Source: Capsicum annuum (Eukaryota; Streptophyta; Magnoliopsida; Solanales; Solanaceae). Taken from it: a stretch of DNA of 64,000 nucleotides. Shown piece after piece: positions 11,912 to 23,336 of this stretch; the first letter of the stretch is position 1; each line of letters begins with the position of its first letter. Where the stretch lies: contig NC_061114.1 in the NCBI RefSeq assembly GCF_002878395.1, positions 168,424,542 to 168,488,541 of the forward strand, written 5' to 3'. The translations under genes were made by a program, and so were the position numbers. Below the pieces are notes generated by a model, which saw only the letters and a program-made list of their open reading frames with translations, had not been told where the DNA came from and did not search any database.

Positions 11912-13234
11912 TGCCATGATCCAAAAACCAAGGGCCATGATGGCACTTGTTACAACGTATCTTGACAAGTAAGCCTATCACCCAAACTAATACACAATGG
12001 AAAAAGACAATAATAGACCCGAGGCAAGACTTCTAGGATAAAGCCAAACCAGATACATATAATAAAAATAGAAAGTAACATAACCAATAATTCCATAATT
12101 CCCAACACCTGGTGTCATAGTGTAAGAACTACTAATACAACCCATGAATCAAATATATAAGAAATCCAACAGTAATAATTCTGTCTTCAATTACTAGTAA
12201 AGATATATTCTAATACAGTAATATAAAAGTGAACTTCAAACGTATGAAATCCAATCACTACTTTGAATAACTTTGAAGGAACTCGAATCAACAATTGTGA
12301 GGCATACTTGAACTAGGATCTGCACTGAAAGTGTATAATAGGGGTGAGTACGGTCCACTTGTACTCCGTAGGTATCATTAGCTAATAGAGAAACATAGAA
12401 AATAAAGCATGCAAAAGTACTCACTAAGGGAACGTCACCGGCAGTCAGAAAATGCTGCACAATGATAGCCCACACCGCTTACACTAACAGTTCTATAATA
12501 ATCACATATATTGTAACAACCATAAAAAAGGATATAAGTATGCATTATACCACATAAAAGTAGAGCAAAGAAGAGCAAACATATACTAGAACATCAAGTA
12601 CAAGTATATAAAGATGGAAAAACTAAATAGGTAACAAGTCAATACAAAAATAAAATTACAACACAAGTATAACAATATAAATACAATGAAAATGATCATG
12701 ATGATGTAATGCATGAGATTGTTGCACAACATCTGCATACACCTATGGAGCTAAAGCTTCCCAACGTAGGACCCAGTGTGGTTCATCAACCCGTATACAA
12801 CCCATATCTAATTCATATCCATATCTTCTTCCCAGCACATCCTTCAGAGAGAGCTTTTATAATATTCCACATTTTCGGTCAAAAAAGCCAGTGCTTCTAG
12901 TATTTCCACCGTGTTACCAATGTCTCATGAATGAGTATGACATGAGGAAGAAATGATCATATCCAATCAACATGAGTGTTTCCATATCTAACCAATATAC
13001 CAATCTAGTTAGCAAAATATCCACTTAATTTTCTAGCCATCCATGAAATCCAACACGATTCACATACCATTAAAGTGTTAATACATCACAATATACAATT
13101 GATACAATATTAGGCTTTATCATTAGATACATATAATCAATTTCATATATACAAGGCCAACAATATCATATAAAACCTCACACGGTCACACATAGCAAAA
13201 TATATTCCAAAACCACAAAATACATCAACATATA
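11912..13234 (-). mobile_element. E7 solo gypsy LTR, part 1 (LTR 3' portion)
   Basis: On the minus strand the LTR ends GGTTTTTGGATCATGGCA at 11912. Its interior includes blocks typical of long gypsy LTRs, such as GGTGAGTACGGTCCACTTGT near 12345 and GGAACGTCACCGGCAGTC near 12428 (plus strand). It breaks at 13234 where E1 begins. Short ORFs at 12236-12475 and 12709-12900 fall inside the LTR and are not genes. Confidence 0.65.
13230..13234. repeat. Target-site duplication of E1 (left)
   Basis: ATATA directly precedes the E1 LTR terminus (TGTAACGCCCC). The same ATATA follows the other terminus at 20827-20831. Both copies are exact. Confidence 0.85.
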
Positions 13235-13989
13235 TGTAACGCCCCAAGTTTGGTAGCCCAGATGCTATACGGTACTCATAATCCCAAAGGACCACAAGCT
13301 AACCCTTAACTGGTATCTGTAATTGAGCACTGAATAATACACTAAAAAAATAAAGAAAACTGACAAAAAACTTGCCATAAGGTTGAAACATCTAAAATAC
13401 AACTGAAAACTGAATACTAATACAACTATCTGAACATCTAGTCTAAAAAAACTCTAGTTTAAAAGCCTCTAACTGTCTGAATAAGGAGTTGAATGGGACA
13501 ATCCCCCAACTAACTCTATCTACTAAAAATACTGAATCTAATGCAATAAAAAGAAATAAGAACCATCCTAGAATGATGAGGACTCACTACTATCTACTGC
13601 TGCTGGTTGGATCTGGACTGCTAAGGGTGCTCTGGTGCTTGTGCTTTTGAATCTATGGTATAAAACACTATAGCGCAAGAAAGTATGCGTCAATATGTGA
13701 GAATATACTGGTATGATAGATGAGGTAAGGATAAATACAAAGGTTCATATTCATGAACTATGGCTGACTGAATAACATGAGTATACTGAATGAGGAATTA
13801 TATGCATGAATGCATAAACCAAAATTGAAACTCCAGTAACACTAAATACTGAGTTCAACTAGCTAGATTATTGATAACTGGGTTTACTAATGCTAAATTA
13901 TAAATACTAATTTACTAACATTTGAGTTTACTAACACTAGGATACTGAATAACTGAGTCTACTGATATTGATCTCAGAGTTTTTCTAAT

Positions 13990-14560
13990 ATTGATTGACT
14001 GTATCTGATATCAGTCCTATCTAGCGGGTGATCTCTGAATCTACTGATACTAATTATGATTGATTGTGCCTGAGATCAGTCCTATCTAGCGGGTGATCTT
14101 TGAATCTCTGGATGTCAAAAATGATTGACTGTATTTGAGATCTGTCCTGTCTAGCGGGTGATCTCTAAATTCTATGAAACTATCTAAGTTCCTTTGAGTG
14201 ACTATATCTAATAGTCCTAATTTCTGTAATACTGCATTGATTTCTATTACTGAGACTGAATCTGAAACTAAGACTATGAGAATTAGTCATCTAACCGATC
14301 TGCCCTGAATCTGAACTAGTAGGGTCCAAACCTGTAACCCCAGCGAGAAGGGTGTCAGTACTGTGCCATGGATAAAGACAATTGCTATGGAGTTAGTCCT
14401 AATCGAGCGGGTGACCTTTGAGATCGTCCTATACTAGCGGGTGATCCCCGAGTATGTCAGTCCTATCTAATGGGTGACATATATTCCTACGCTGGCTACG
14501 TAGTTTTGGAACTTAGGGATTTCTTCTAGGGATCTCAGTCCTATCTAGCGTGTGGGCCCT
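13990..14560. repeat. LTR minisatellite with hairpin units (E1 3' LTR)
   Basis: The core AGTCCTATCTAGCGGGTGA and close variants recur near 14012, 14077, 14142, 14395, 14428, 14460 and 14540. The first three are 65 bp apart. The best unit is GAGATCA, 15 nt, TGATCTC, a perfect 7-bp inverted repeat. The same block is present in the 5' LTR at 19090-19660, so it belonged to the LTR before insertion. Confidence 0.8.
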
Positions 14561-15561
14561 CATCCCTAGGCTCGCTCGGTGCTGAATGCTACTCCCAACT
14601 GAAAGACACTGAACTGATTTCCTAGTTCATACTAGGCTTGACTGAACTGTTACTGATCGTACTGATTAACTAAACTGAACTGATCTTACTGAGTTTCATT
14701 GACTGATAGAATACTATTGAATTCTATTATTTGACTGAATGGTACTGAGTTTCTAGACTGAATACTTGAATGCTACTGAGGTCTGAACTGAATACTAAAC
14801 TGGAATAGACTGATATTGAGATTACTAAGTCTCTCTAATTTTTGTAAATAGCTGAGTTCTACTGATCACAGTACGACTGAGATTATCTTGAAAGCTGACA
14901 GTGGCTCTAGACAATCAGCTAAATTATTGGGTACTAAATACTCCCAGGACTCGATAACATAAATAAGTAAATAAGGCATGAAAATTCTTGAATAACATAA
15001 TAATAGTCTATCATTCATTATAAAATCAAGGATTCATCTCTTCAAGCACTTTGAAGTCTTAAACATGTAAACATATAGGGATGTATACCAATGTCTCATA
15101 ATTCATTCATTAAAGAATGCACGTAAATAGGAGTGCATGCAACATATCAAAATTCATTCACTAAGTCCTTTCAACAAAAACTTGGCATACATTAACTTAT
15201 ACCTAATTAGGGATTTCATGCTAACATGCTATAATAACTCTATTTCCTTCACATAAGCATTTTATCAAATATATGGGGAGCATACTTTGGTTATACAAAA
15301 ATCAATACATCCAATTAACATGGCTACATCAATAAACTTGAAATTTAAAGGGGTTTATCATGAACATTATGGAAATCATCACATGCTAGGACTAAATCAT
15401 GAAACTTGTAATCTAAAACATGAATCGCAACTCAACAATAACATAAACATAAACTTTAACTCACATAAATCATGAAAAATCATAAATAGTCAATCTTTAT
15501 AATTTGAAAAGGGTTCTTGAACTTCTTGGGTTGAAGGGACCCAAGAATCAATATCTAACAT

Positions 15562-15567
15562 ACCTTA
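15562..15567 (-). promoter_or_regulatory. E1 putative 5' splice site (3' LTR copy)
   Basis: The minus strand reads AACTAAG|GTATGTTAG, a good match to the plant 5' splice consensus. The exon/intron boundary lies between 15564 and 15563. It occupies the same LTR position as the donors in E2-E5. The 5' LTR copy has lost it by deletion. Confidence 0.45.
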
Positions 15568-15700
15568 GTTCTTGATTATAGGAAGATTGATGAAGAGACT
15601 CTTGAATTTGGATTTTCAATTAGAAAACCCTAACTTGTTCTTGAGAGAAATTGAGGAAAGAGAGTATATTTTTGGGAAAAATAGGGCTGAATGTTATAGG

Positions 15701-15712
15701 GTTATATAGGGG
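15701..15712 (-). promoter_or_regulatory. E1 LTR TATA box
   Basis: The minus strand reads CCCCTATATAAC, within the LTR about 480 bp from its 5' end, a usual place for the U3 promoter. It is followed on the minus strand by a CT/CA-rich leader and then the splice-donor motif. The 5' LTR lacks this segment. Confidence 0.6.
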
Positions 15713-16187
15713 TGGAAAATTAACCCAAATACCCCTCTGGATACGGACTTTAAAAAGCTGAAAATTGGGTACTGACGCAGTTGTAGATGTGGCGCGTCGA
15801 TGGCATCAAAGTGATACTCGATGCATCACACCATAATCACGCTAAGCCTCAGTACTTTCGACTTATAAATCCTACATAATATTAACCAATGTGATAGGCG
15901 ACACGGCATGCCTGTATCCCATTGGTCCACTATTTTGGGACACCAAATGTGATCTAAACGTGGTCCTAAAAACTCAAAACTTATTCGGGAACACCTACTG
16001 AAATTTCTGACCATGAATCAACTTAAAGATCGACATTTAAGGGTCGTATGGGTCAAGAAATACGATTACCAACTTATGAAGGATAAATTTTCTATGTGTA
16101 AACACTTAGATGAAGTTTCTAAGTCTGGAACCACTTTTTAAGCTTTAACGAATTGAGTAAACCTTGGGAATTTTTTAGGGTCTTACA

Positions 16188-16206
16188 ATATCTCCCCCTT
16201 GGAAAC
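16188..16206 (-). other. E1 polypurine tract
   Basis: The minus strand reads GTTTCCAAGGGGGAGATAT immediately before the 3' LTR start TGTAAGACC. The tract is almost identical in E2 and similar in E5. Confidence 0.85.
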
Positions 16207-17039
16207 ATTTATCCTCGAATGGGACTGACTAGACCAAAAATATGGATAGACTGAACTTACTTACTGGACATGAACATCTGAAACATGACTATATGATTGG
16301 AACTACTGATATACTGAAATTTCATACTGAACATACATATCTGATGCATAGATACTTGACTGAATTATTCTCATAAGGCATGACTGAAATTACTGATAAG
16401 CTGAGCTTCTTCTAATGAACATGCATATCTAATGCATGAAATATCTGATTGAGCTGACTCTCGAATGTATGATTGAATATACAATGATAACTGATACTGA
16501 CTTTTTAAGGAACATCTAAACATGCAACCAAATGGGCTTATGGACATGAAAGCATCGGGGAATTATAGAGTATCTCGCCCTTGGGACACTATGTCCCTTT
16601 AAGAATGCTCACTTTACTGAGATACTGGGAAAACTGAGGCGATGCACAAGGCACCTACAAACTGGATCATGACTGAACATCTAAGATCTGAAGCTAATAC
16701 ATGATACATGAACTGAGCTGATCTTACAACTACTGGGACTTTCTATCTTGGAATAGTTTCATTCCTAAGATTTCTATAGTATGACTAAATGGAAAGATAG
16801 GAAACAAACTATATGAATTTGACTGCCTGACTGTTAAACCAAATTTCTAGCTTTACTAACCAACTCATGTTAAAAACTTAAACTCAAATGGGAGAAAAGG
16901 ACCTAACAATACATATCATAAAAATGAAGGACTGATAACGTACCCGAATCTATATTAGGGGAACTTCCCTGATTATAGTGAGTCTAGAGTGCATAAAATC
17001 TATTTTGACACTGACCACTAATGGTACTGGAGGTGGCTC
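16207..17039 (-). other. E1 3' non-coding region
   Basis: There is no coding signal. A second tract resembling the polypurine region lies at about 16562-16590 (plus strand GAGTATCTCGCCCTTGGGAC), roughly 375 bp from the true one, suggesting a local duplication or a scar of the deletion that removed pol. From about 16935 the sequence joins the region just after gag seen in E2. Confidence 0.5.
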
Positions 17040-18114
17040 CCTGTTGACTCAAATCTTTACCACTCTGAGCCAAAACTCTACACTCTCACAACCTGTGGCC
17101 TGGCTTACCACAACCAAAACATACCTCGCCGCTTGCTCTATATGCACCTAGGTGGTTCTTACCATATTCTTCATAAAGCGGATAGGTATGCTCACTTCTT
17201 ACACTACCCTGGGCTTTGGAGCTTGGGGCCCCATCAAGATTGCCATCCCTGAACTTTGGTCTTGGTGCACTAACTGAGGATGGAGCTGGGACTAAAAACT
17301 TCTAACTATGCTGAGAACGATTACCACCCTGTAACCCTGGCTAATAAAAACTAAAACTACCTGTTCTGGCTTTCTTATTCACATTCTCTCTCTTCTTAAC
17401 TTTTTCTACCTCAATCTATTGAGTGTGCATTATTAGTCTAGAAAGATCCATGTGTCCATTGAGCATAGAAGTCCTACACTCCTTAACCACCAACCCAGAC
17501 ACACCAATCACAAACTTACTCATACTAGATCTAGGGTCAATTATCTGCTCGGTAACATACTTAGACAACTGATTGAACTTGAGGCAATACTCCTTCACTG
17601 ACATAGAGCCTTTCCTTAGTTTATGAACTCTTCTAACTTAGCTTCCCTTATCTCAAGTGGGAAAAACTTATCTAAGAATGCATCCTAAAATATCTACCAA
17701 GTCATGGGAGCTGCATCCTTCCCCCACTCTTCTTCTACATCACTACCCAATCATAAGCAACATCCTTCACCCTATAGGATACCAATTCTATACTATCCTC
17801 TTCAGAGACATGCATAATTTGGGTGATCTTCTTTACTTCCTCAAGATAAAGCTATGGGTCCTCACCTGCTATTAACCCAAAGAATTCTGGCGGGTTTATT
17901 ATCATGAAATTTTTATCCTGGCTGTGGCTAAATCCCCATTTTGCTGAGGTTGGGATGTAGCCTGACGTTTACCCTAAACACTAGTTGTCACAGCTTGGGC
18001 TAGCGCCTAAAAAGTTGCCCGAAACTCTGCATGTGACACATTCTTATTCGTAGAATCTATGGGCTGAGGTGGCTGGTTATCATTTCTATGGGCATTATCT
18101 CTATGAGGAGGCAT
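17040..18114 (-). pseudogene. gag: E1 gag remnant
   Basis: Translation on the minus strand starts at ATGCCTCC (18114), the start used by gag in E2, E3 and E5. The capsid segment includes NPPEFFGL and AGEDP (about 17850-17880) and a KEYCLKFNQLSKY to LVVKECR segment (17416-17604), nearly the same as in E4. A zinc knuckle near 17085-17135 keeps C-F-G-C and GKPGH, then hits a stop before the last cysteine. Several stops are TAG where the family has glutamine (before ALAQ, before GKRQ and after GEDP). Gag normally forms the virus-like particle in the cytoplasm; this copy cannot make a full protein. Confidence 0.75.
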
Positions 18115-18140
18115 ATTCTATAAATGAAAGAAAGAATGGA
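18115..18140 (-). promoter_or_regulatory. E1 putative 3' splice site before gag
   Basis: The minus strand reads TTCTTTCTTTCATTTATAG followed by AAT and the gag ATG. The pyrimidine-rich tract plus TATAG fits a plant 3' splice site. The same arrangement is present before gag in E2, E3 and E5. Confidence 0.45.
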
Positions 18141-18246
18141 TTAGACTGGGAGTTTTAACTTGAGCTTATGCTCACTCACATGACTTAAATACTAAAAGAA
18201 GGAAAACTATTCCTAAAACATCTTATAGCCTCCTATACATAAATAT

Positions 18247-18264
18247 GGCGCATAACACACCCAT
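18247..18264 (-). other. E1 leader hairpin (decayed)
   Basis: The minus strand carries GGGTGTGTTATGCGCCAT about 50 nt after the PBS. It matches the hairpin block in E2-E5, but the second arm is degraded here. Confidence 0.35.
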
Positions 18265-18311
18265 GCACAAGACTCTACTAGATATGGCTTTCAGGACACT
18301 ATTGAACCTTA

Positions 18312-18324
18312 GACTGTGATATTA
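18312..18324 (-). other. E1 primer binding site (decayed)
   Basis: The minus strand reads TAATATCACAGTC just after the 5' LTR end. The family site TGGTATCAGAGCC complements the 3' end of initiator tRNA-Met, and this copy has several mismatches. Its position relative to the LTR supports the call. Confidence 0.55.
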
Positions 18325-18328
18325 ATTT

Positions 18329-20826
18329 TGTAACACCTCTAGTCTGGTACCCTAGATGCTACACGGTGCTCAGAATATCAAAGGACCACAAGCTAACCTT
18401 TGACTGATATCTATAACTGAGCACTGAATAATACACTAAAAAAATGTGAAAAACTAACGAAAAACTTGCCATAAGGTTCAAACATCTGAAATGCAACTAA
18501 AAACTGAATACTAATACAACTGTCTGAACATCTAGTCTAAAAAAACTCTAGTCTGAAAGCCTCTAACTGTCTAAATAAGGAGTTAAATGGGACAATCCCC
18601 CAACGGACTCTATCTACTTAAAATACTGAATCTAATGCAATAAAATAAAATATGAATCATCCCTAAATGATGAGGACTCACTCCTATCTACTGCTACTGG
18701 CTAGATCTAGACTGCTAAGGGTGCTTTGAAGCTAGTGCTTCTGAAACTATGGTATAAAACACCATAAAATAGGAAAGTATGCGCCAGTACATGAGAATGT
18801 ACTGATATGCTGGATGAGTTAAGGCTAAATGCAAAGGCTCATATGCATGAACTATGGCTGACTGAATAACATGAGTATACTGAATGAGGAATCACATGCA
18901 TGAATGCATAAACTATAAGAGAAATCATAGTAACACTGAATACTGAGTACAACTAACTGGATTATTGATAATTTAGTTTACTGATGCTGAATTCTAAATA
19001 CTAATTTATTGATATTTGAGTTTACTAACTCTGGGATACTGAATAACTGAGTCTACTAATATTGATCTTAGAGTTTTTCTAATACTGATTGATTATATCT
19101 GAGATCAGTCCTATCTAGTGGGTGATCTCTGAATCTACTGATACTAATTGTGATTGATTGTGCCTGAGATCAGTCTTATCTAGCGAGTGATCTCTGAATC
19201 TCTGGAGGACGAAAATGATTGATTTTATTTGAGATCAGTCCTATCTAGCGGGTGATCTCTAAATTCTATGAAACTATCTAAGTTCTTTACTGAGCTGAGT
19301 GACTGTATCTAATAGTTCTGATTTTTGTAATACTGCACTAAGTTCTATTATTGAGACTGAATCTGAAACTGAGACTATGAGAGGTATTCATCTAACCAAC
19401 ATGCCCCGAATCTGAACTAGTGGGGTCCAACCTATTACTCCAGCTAGAAGGATGTCAGTACTGTGCCACGAGTAAAGATAACTGCTATGAAGTCAGTCCT
19501 AATCTAGCGGGTGATCCCTGAGATCAGTCCTGTACTAGTGGGTGATCCCCGAGTATATCAATCCTATTTAACAGGTAACATCTCATGCCTATGATGTCTA
19601 CGTAGTTCTGGAACATAGAGATTACTTCTAGGGATCTCAGCCCTATCTAGCGGGTAAGCCCCCATCCTTAGGCTTGCTTGGTGCTGAATCCTACTCCCAA
19701 CTGGAAGACACTGAATAGATTTCCTAGTTCATACTACGCGTGACTGAACTGTTACTGATTAACTAAACTGAACTGATCTCACTGAGTTCTGTTGACTGAC
19801 GGAATACTACCAAATTCTGTTATCTGACTGAATGCTATTGAGTTTCTGGACTGAATACTTGAATGCTATAAGGTCTGAACTAAGTACTGAACTGGAATAA
19901 ACTGATACTGAGATTACTGAGTCTCTCTAAGTTCTGTAACTGGATGAGTTCTACTAATCATGGCACGACTGAGATTATCTAAAAAACTGACACTAGCTCT
20001 AGACAATCAGCTAAATTGTCGGGTATCAAATACCTCCAGGACTTGGTAACATAAATAAATAAGGAATGACAATTATTGAATAGCATAACAATAGTCTATT
20101 ATTCATAAAAAAATCAAGGAGGCATCTCTTCAAGCATTTGGAAGTCTTAAATATGTAAACGTATAGGGATGCACACTAATGTCTCATAATTCATTCATTA
20201 AGGAATGAACGTAAATTGGAGTGCATGCAACATATCATTATTCATTCATTAAGGCCTTTCAATAAACACTTGGCATGCATTAACTTATACATAATTAGGG
20301 ATTTCATCTAACATGCTATAATAACTCTATTTCCTTCACATAAGCATTTTATTAAACATATGGGGAAATACTTTGGTTATACAACAATCAATACATCCAA
20401 TTAACATGGCTACATCAATAAACTTGCAACTTAAAGGGGTTTATCATGAACATTATGCAAATGATCGCACCATGATTGCACCAAGCCTCAGTACTTTTGA
20501 CTGGAAAATTCTGCATAATATTAACCAATGTGATAGGTGACACGACGTGCCTAGATCGCATTGGTCCTCTATTTTGGGACACCAAATGTGATCTAAACGT
20601 GGTCTAAAAAACTAAAACTCGTCCAAGAACACCTACTGACATAGCTGATCATGAATCAACTTAAAGATTGACATTTAAGGGTCGTATGGGTCGAGAAATA
20701 AGATTGTCAACTTATGAAGGCTAAAATATTCTAAGTGTAAACACTTTGCTGAAGTTTGTAAGTCTGGGACCTCTTTTTAAGCTTTAACGGACTGAGTAAA
20801 ACTTGGAAATTTTGCGGAGTCTTACA
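18329..20826 (-). mobile_element. E1 5' LTR
   Basis: It is 2498 bp, collinear with the 3' LTR except for a missing segment of about 445 bp equivalent to 15380-15822 of the other LTR. That loss removes the TATA box and the putative splice donor, so this 5' LTR should not drive or process a normal transcript. The hairpin minisatellite is retained at 19090-19660, with GAGATCA starts at 19101, 19166 and 19231. Confidence 0.85.
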
Positions 20827-20831
20827 ATATA
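20827..20831. repeat. Target-site duplication of E1 (right)
   Basis: ATATA follows the terminus TCTTACA and exactly matches 13230-13234. Confidence 0.85.
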
Positions 20832-22117
20832 CGCCCCACATGGACACAATACAATAAACCTAGCCATTTTCATGATTATTTCCCACACCCTTAACTTGAT
20901 TTTGTATCAATATAAACTACCTATCTCAGTCTGAAAGAAGTTAAGTCACAACCTACCTCGAATGCCGAAAACCGGTTCGCAAGCCTTTGTTTCAAAGCCT
21001 TACTCCCCACAAATTGACCCAAAATCAACTAAAACATGAAAAATAGAATCTATGCATCAAAATAAATCCAACATACTCATACTTCCTATTTTCAGGTCGG
21101 AGTTAAAACGGACCGCCTAGATGGATTTTTAAAAAATAAGGGCAAAATCATAATTTTATTTTAAAAAATATTTCCCATATTTTTAGAAGTTTCTATCTGA
21201 AACACAACCAAAAATGAGTTTAAAATGAGGTCTAAATCAAATAAAAATTAATTTCAAGTTTTATCAGATAAAATCCTCGAAATTCATTTTAAAAAATAAC
21301 AATTGAAGTTGTTTTGAAGATGAAATTGATAGAAAAGTAATAATAATAATATTATCAACTTATCCAAGTGAAAATAGCTTGAAAACGGGGTTTAAATTAA
21401 AGAAATATAATTTTGTGATTTCTGGACCAAAATCTCCAATTTCCACTTTAATTCATGTTAAAACAAAAAATAGATGATAAAAATTGGACAAAAGTAGTTG
21501 AAATAGGTGTTTAGAAGCTTACACTAGCTTAGAAATAATTTTTTTTTTTCAAAAGTAAGAAACCCTAAGCTCTAAGTATCAAAAATAGGAAAAAGAATGG
21601 CAAAACATGGATACATATATATAGGGTCCAAGTCTCTGTAGACCCCTCGAAATTCATCCGAAATCTTGTGAACGCAAATGAAATATGCTACCCTATCAAG
21701 TTCGATTCTCTGGACTTAATGACGATATCGGATTTTTAAAAATATATTATTTTCATAAAGTTGATCACAAAAATCCAAAATCATAACTTTTCAAATCAAG
21801 GGTCGAAAAGAGATTTAAAATCCATGAAACCACACCAACCATGTTACTTCCCTAAAATCAATGTTCCATATATGTTGGCTCAGTCTATTTTTTCAACTAA
21901 TATATAGACCAAAAGATGTTGACTAAAGTCAACTAAAGGCTTCTCATGCCACCAATAATCATAATATCATATAAATTACACCAAAATATATCGAAAACTG
22001 TGATAATCATCGTCACACTCAAAAAATACCACAACACAACTATGGAGAGGGGTAAAATAGTCAATTTACACAAAAACACATATTTTACATAATTCATCAA
22101 AAATTTAAGTCATTACG
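20832..22117 (-). mobile_element. E7 solo gypsy LTR, part 2 (LTR 5' portion)
   Basis: This continues part 1 after removal of E1 and one ATATA copy. On the minus strand the LTR starts near 22117 (CGTAATGACTT, probably a decayed TGTAA start). A TATA stretch (ACATATATATAGGGTCC, plus strand) lies near 21612-21628. The joined LTR is about 2.6 kb. TTTTA flanks both ends (11907-11911 and 22118-22122) with Tat LTR sequence on each side, and no internal region is seen, so it is a solo LTR. Confidence 0.65.
21612..21628 (-). promoter_or_regulatory. E7 LTR TATA box
   Basis: The minus strand reads GGACCCTATATATATGT, about 500 bp from the LTR start, in a position equivalent to the TATA box of E1. Confidence 0.5.
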
Positions 22118-23336
22118 TTTTACCCTTCTAGGAGTAGCAAACGAACATCATTGGGTTTTCTTCGCACCATCACTGAAAATAAAATCAATTCCATCGCTTA
22201 TAATTTTGAGCTCAAATGAGTCTTGTTGAATTTTCTAGCACCAAAATTTTCTCCGATAGAAAAATCCCACTGTTTTCAAGGTCCCCGCTATCCGACCTCT
22301 CCAACCCCTTTATCCCCAATTAATAGTGATATTTATAGGAGTGAGTTTGAATTAGATTTTAGCTTTTAAGTGATGTGGGAGCTGATTTTCGAGGGTAATT
22401 TTGGGAATTTTAAATGAGGATAAGGTTTGAGAGCTGGAAATTGTACTATTAGAACAAAAAAATTGAAATTCAACTTTCAATATTTTCGAATTTTATCATT
22501 GGTGGAGTTTTATACACGCCTGGAATTTGGGTTTTGATCATCGGGTTCGGTCGCTGTAGTCGTCGAATTGCTGGAAGGGTTGGTGTTGAAGTCGTCATTA
22601 CTTGGGTTGAAGTTGTTATTGATGTTCGATGTCGGAGTTGGGTTGTTGGAGTGTGTGCATATTGTTGCTGGCTTTTTTATTTAATCGAGTAAAGGGAGTG
22701 GAGAAGGGCTGATTGGGTCGGATCTTGTGGATGATGGGCTAGGTCGGTGGAAATTATAAGGGAATGGGGAGGATGGGTTTGTTGGGCCGCTATTGATGTT
22801 AGTGAAGTGGACTGGAGTATAATTAGATGGTGGACTGGTATTTTGTTTGCTCATTAGAAATTAATTAATAAAGGGAATGAATTCCATTAAAACTGTAGCC
22901 ATTTTATATTAATAAAGTGGCCACAACTGAACAAATTTGGACAAAGTGAGTTGAAAATAATTTCTAATTAATTTAACGAGCTTCTCAGATTTAATAATTT
23001 CAATATAAATATTTAATAAAGCATAATTATTTTTTAAAAAAATTTAAGAAACTAATAATGTCATCAATTTCTTATTTTCAATTGATCTTGGGAAAAAGAA
23101 AGTATTCACAATTTAATCATACCTTTCAATCAAAATAAATTCTAAAGTATTCACTTTAATTTATAATTAAATGATTCTATATAATTAAACACAGGACATA
23201 TTAATTTCTCTTAAATTCATAAGGTAGGCTTGGAATTTACTTCAAAATAGCTTAAAATAAATATGTAAAAATTATTTGAAAATTGAGAAACTCAAAAACT
23301 AATTTGGAATGTGAAGGGCAGAAATTAGGTGTCAAT
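22118..23336 (-). mobile_element. Tat copy A 5' LTR, 5' portion
   Basis: On the minus strand the LTR starts TGACACCTAATTT at 23336. Its first 500 bp match 3637-4139. A TATA-like CTATAAATA lies near 22329-22338 (minus strand), about 1 kb into the LTR. The first bases (22118-22122) are the right target duplication of E7, and sequence then continues from 11911. The LTR start abuts a copia gag, so Tat copy A was inserted into that gag. Confidence 0.6.

Larger units (their letters stand above)
13235..16187 (-). mobile_element. E1 3' LTR
   Basis: It is 2953 bp, with minus-strand start at 16187 (TGTAAGACCC) and end at 13235 (GGGGCGTTACA). It retains the segment missing in the 5' LTR (about 15380-15822). 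That segment holds a TATA box, a leader-like sequence and the splice-donor motif. The ORF at 15826-16014 overlaps LTR sequence and is not a gene. Confidence 0.85.
13235..20826 (-). mobile_element. E1: gag-only gypsy retrotransposon
   Basis: The element is bounded by two LTRs, each running TGTAAGA...TTACA on the minus strand, and by an exact ATATA duplication. Internal sequence is only 2.1 kb: polypurine tract, 3' non-coding stretch, gag remnant, leader. Protease, RT, RNase H, integrase and chromodomain are all absent. The order resembles non-autonomous gag-only elements (TR-GAG type), though the gag is now broken. The two LTRs differ at roughly one base in seven or eight where I compared them, so insertion is old. 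It sits inside solo LTR E7, hence is younger than E7. Confidence 0.85.
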
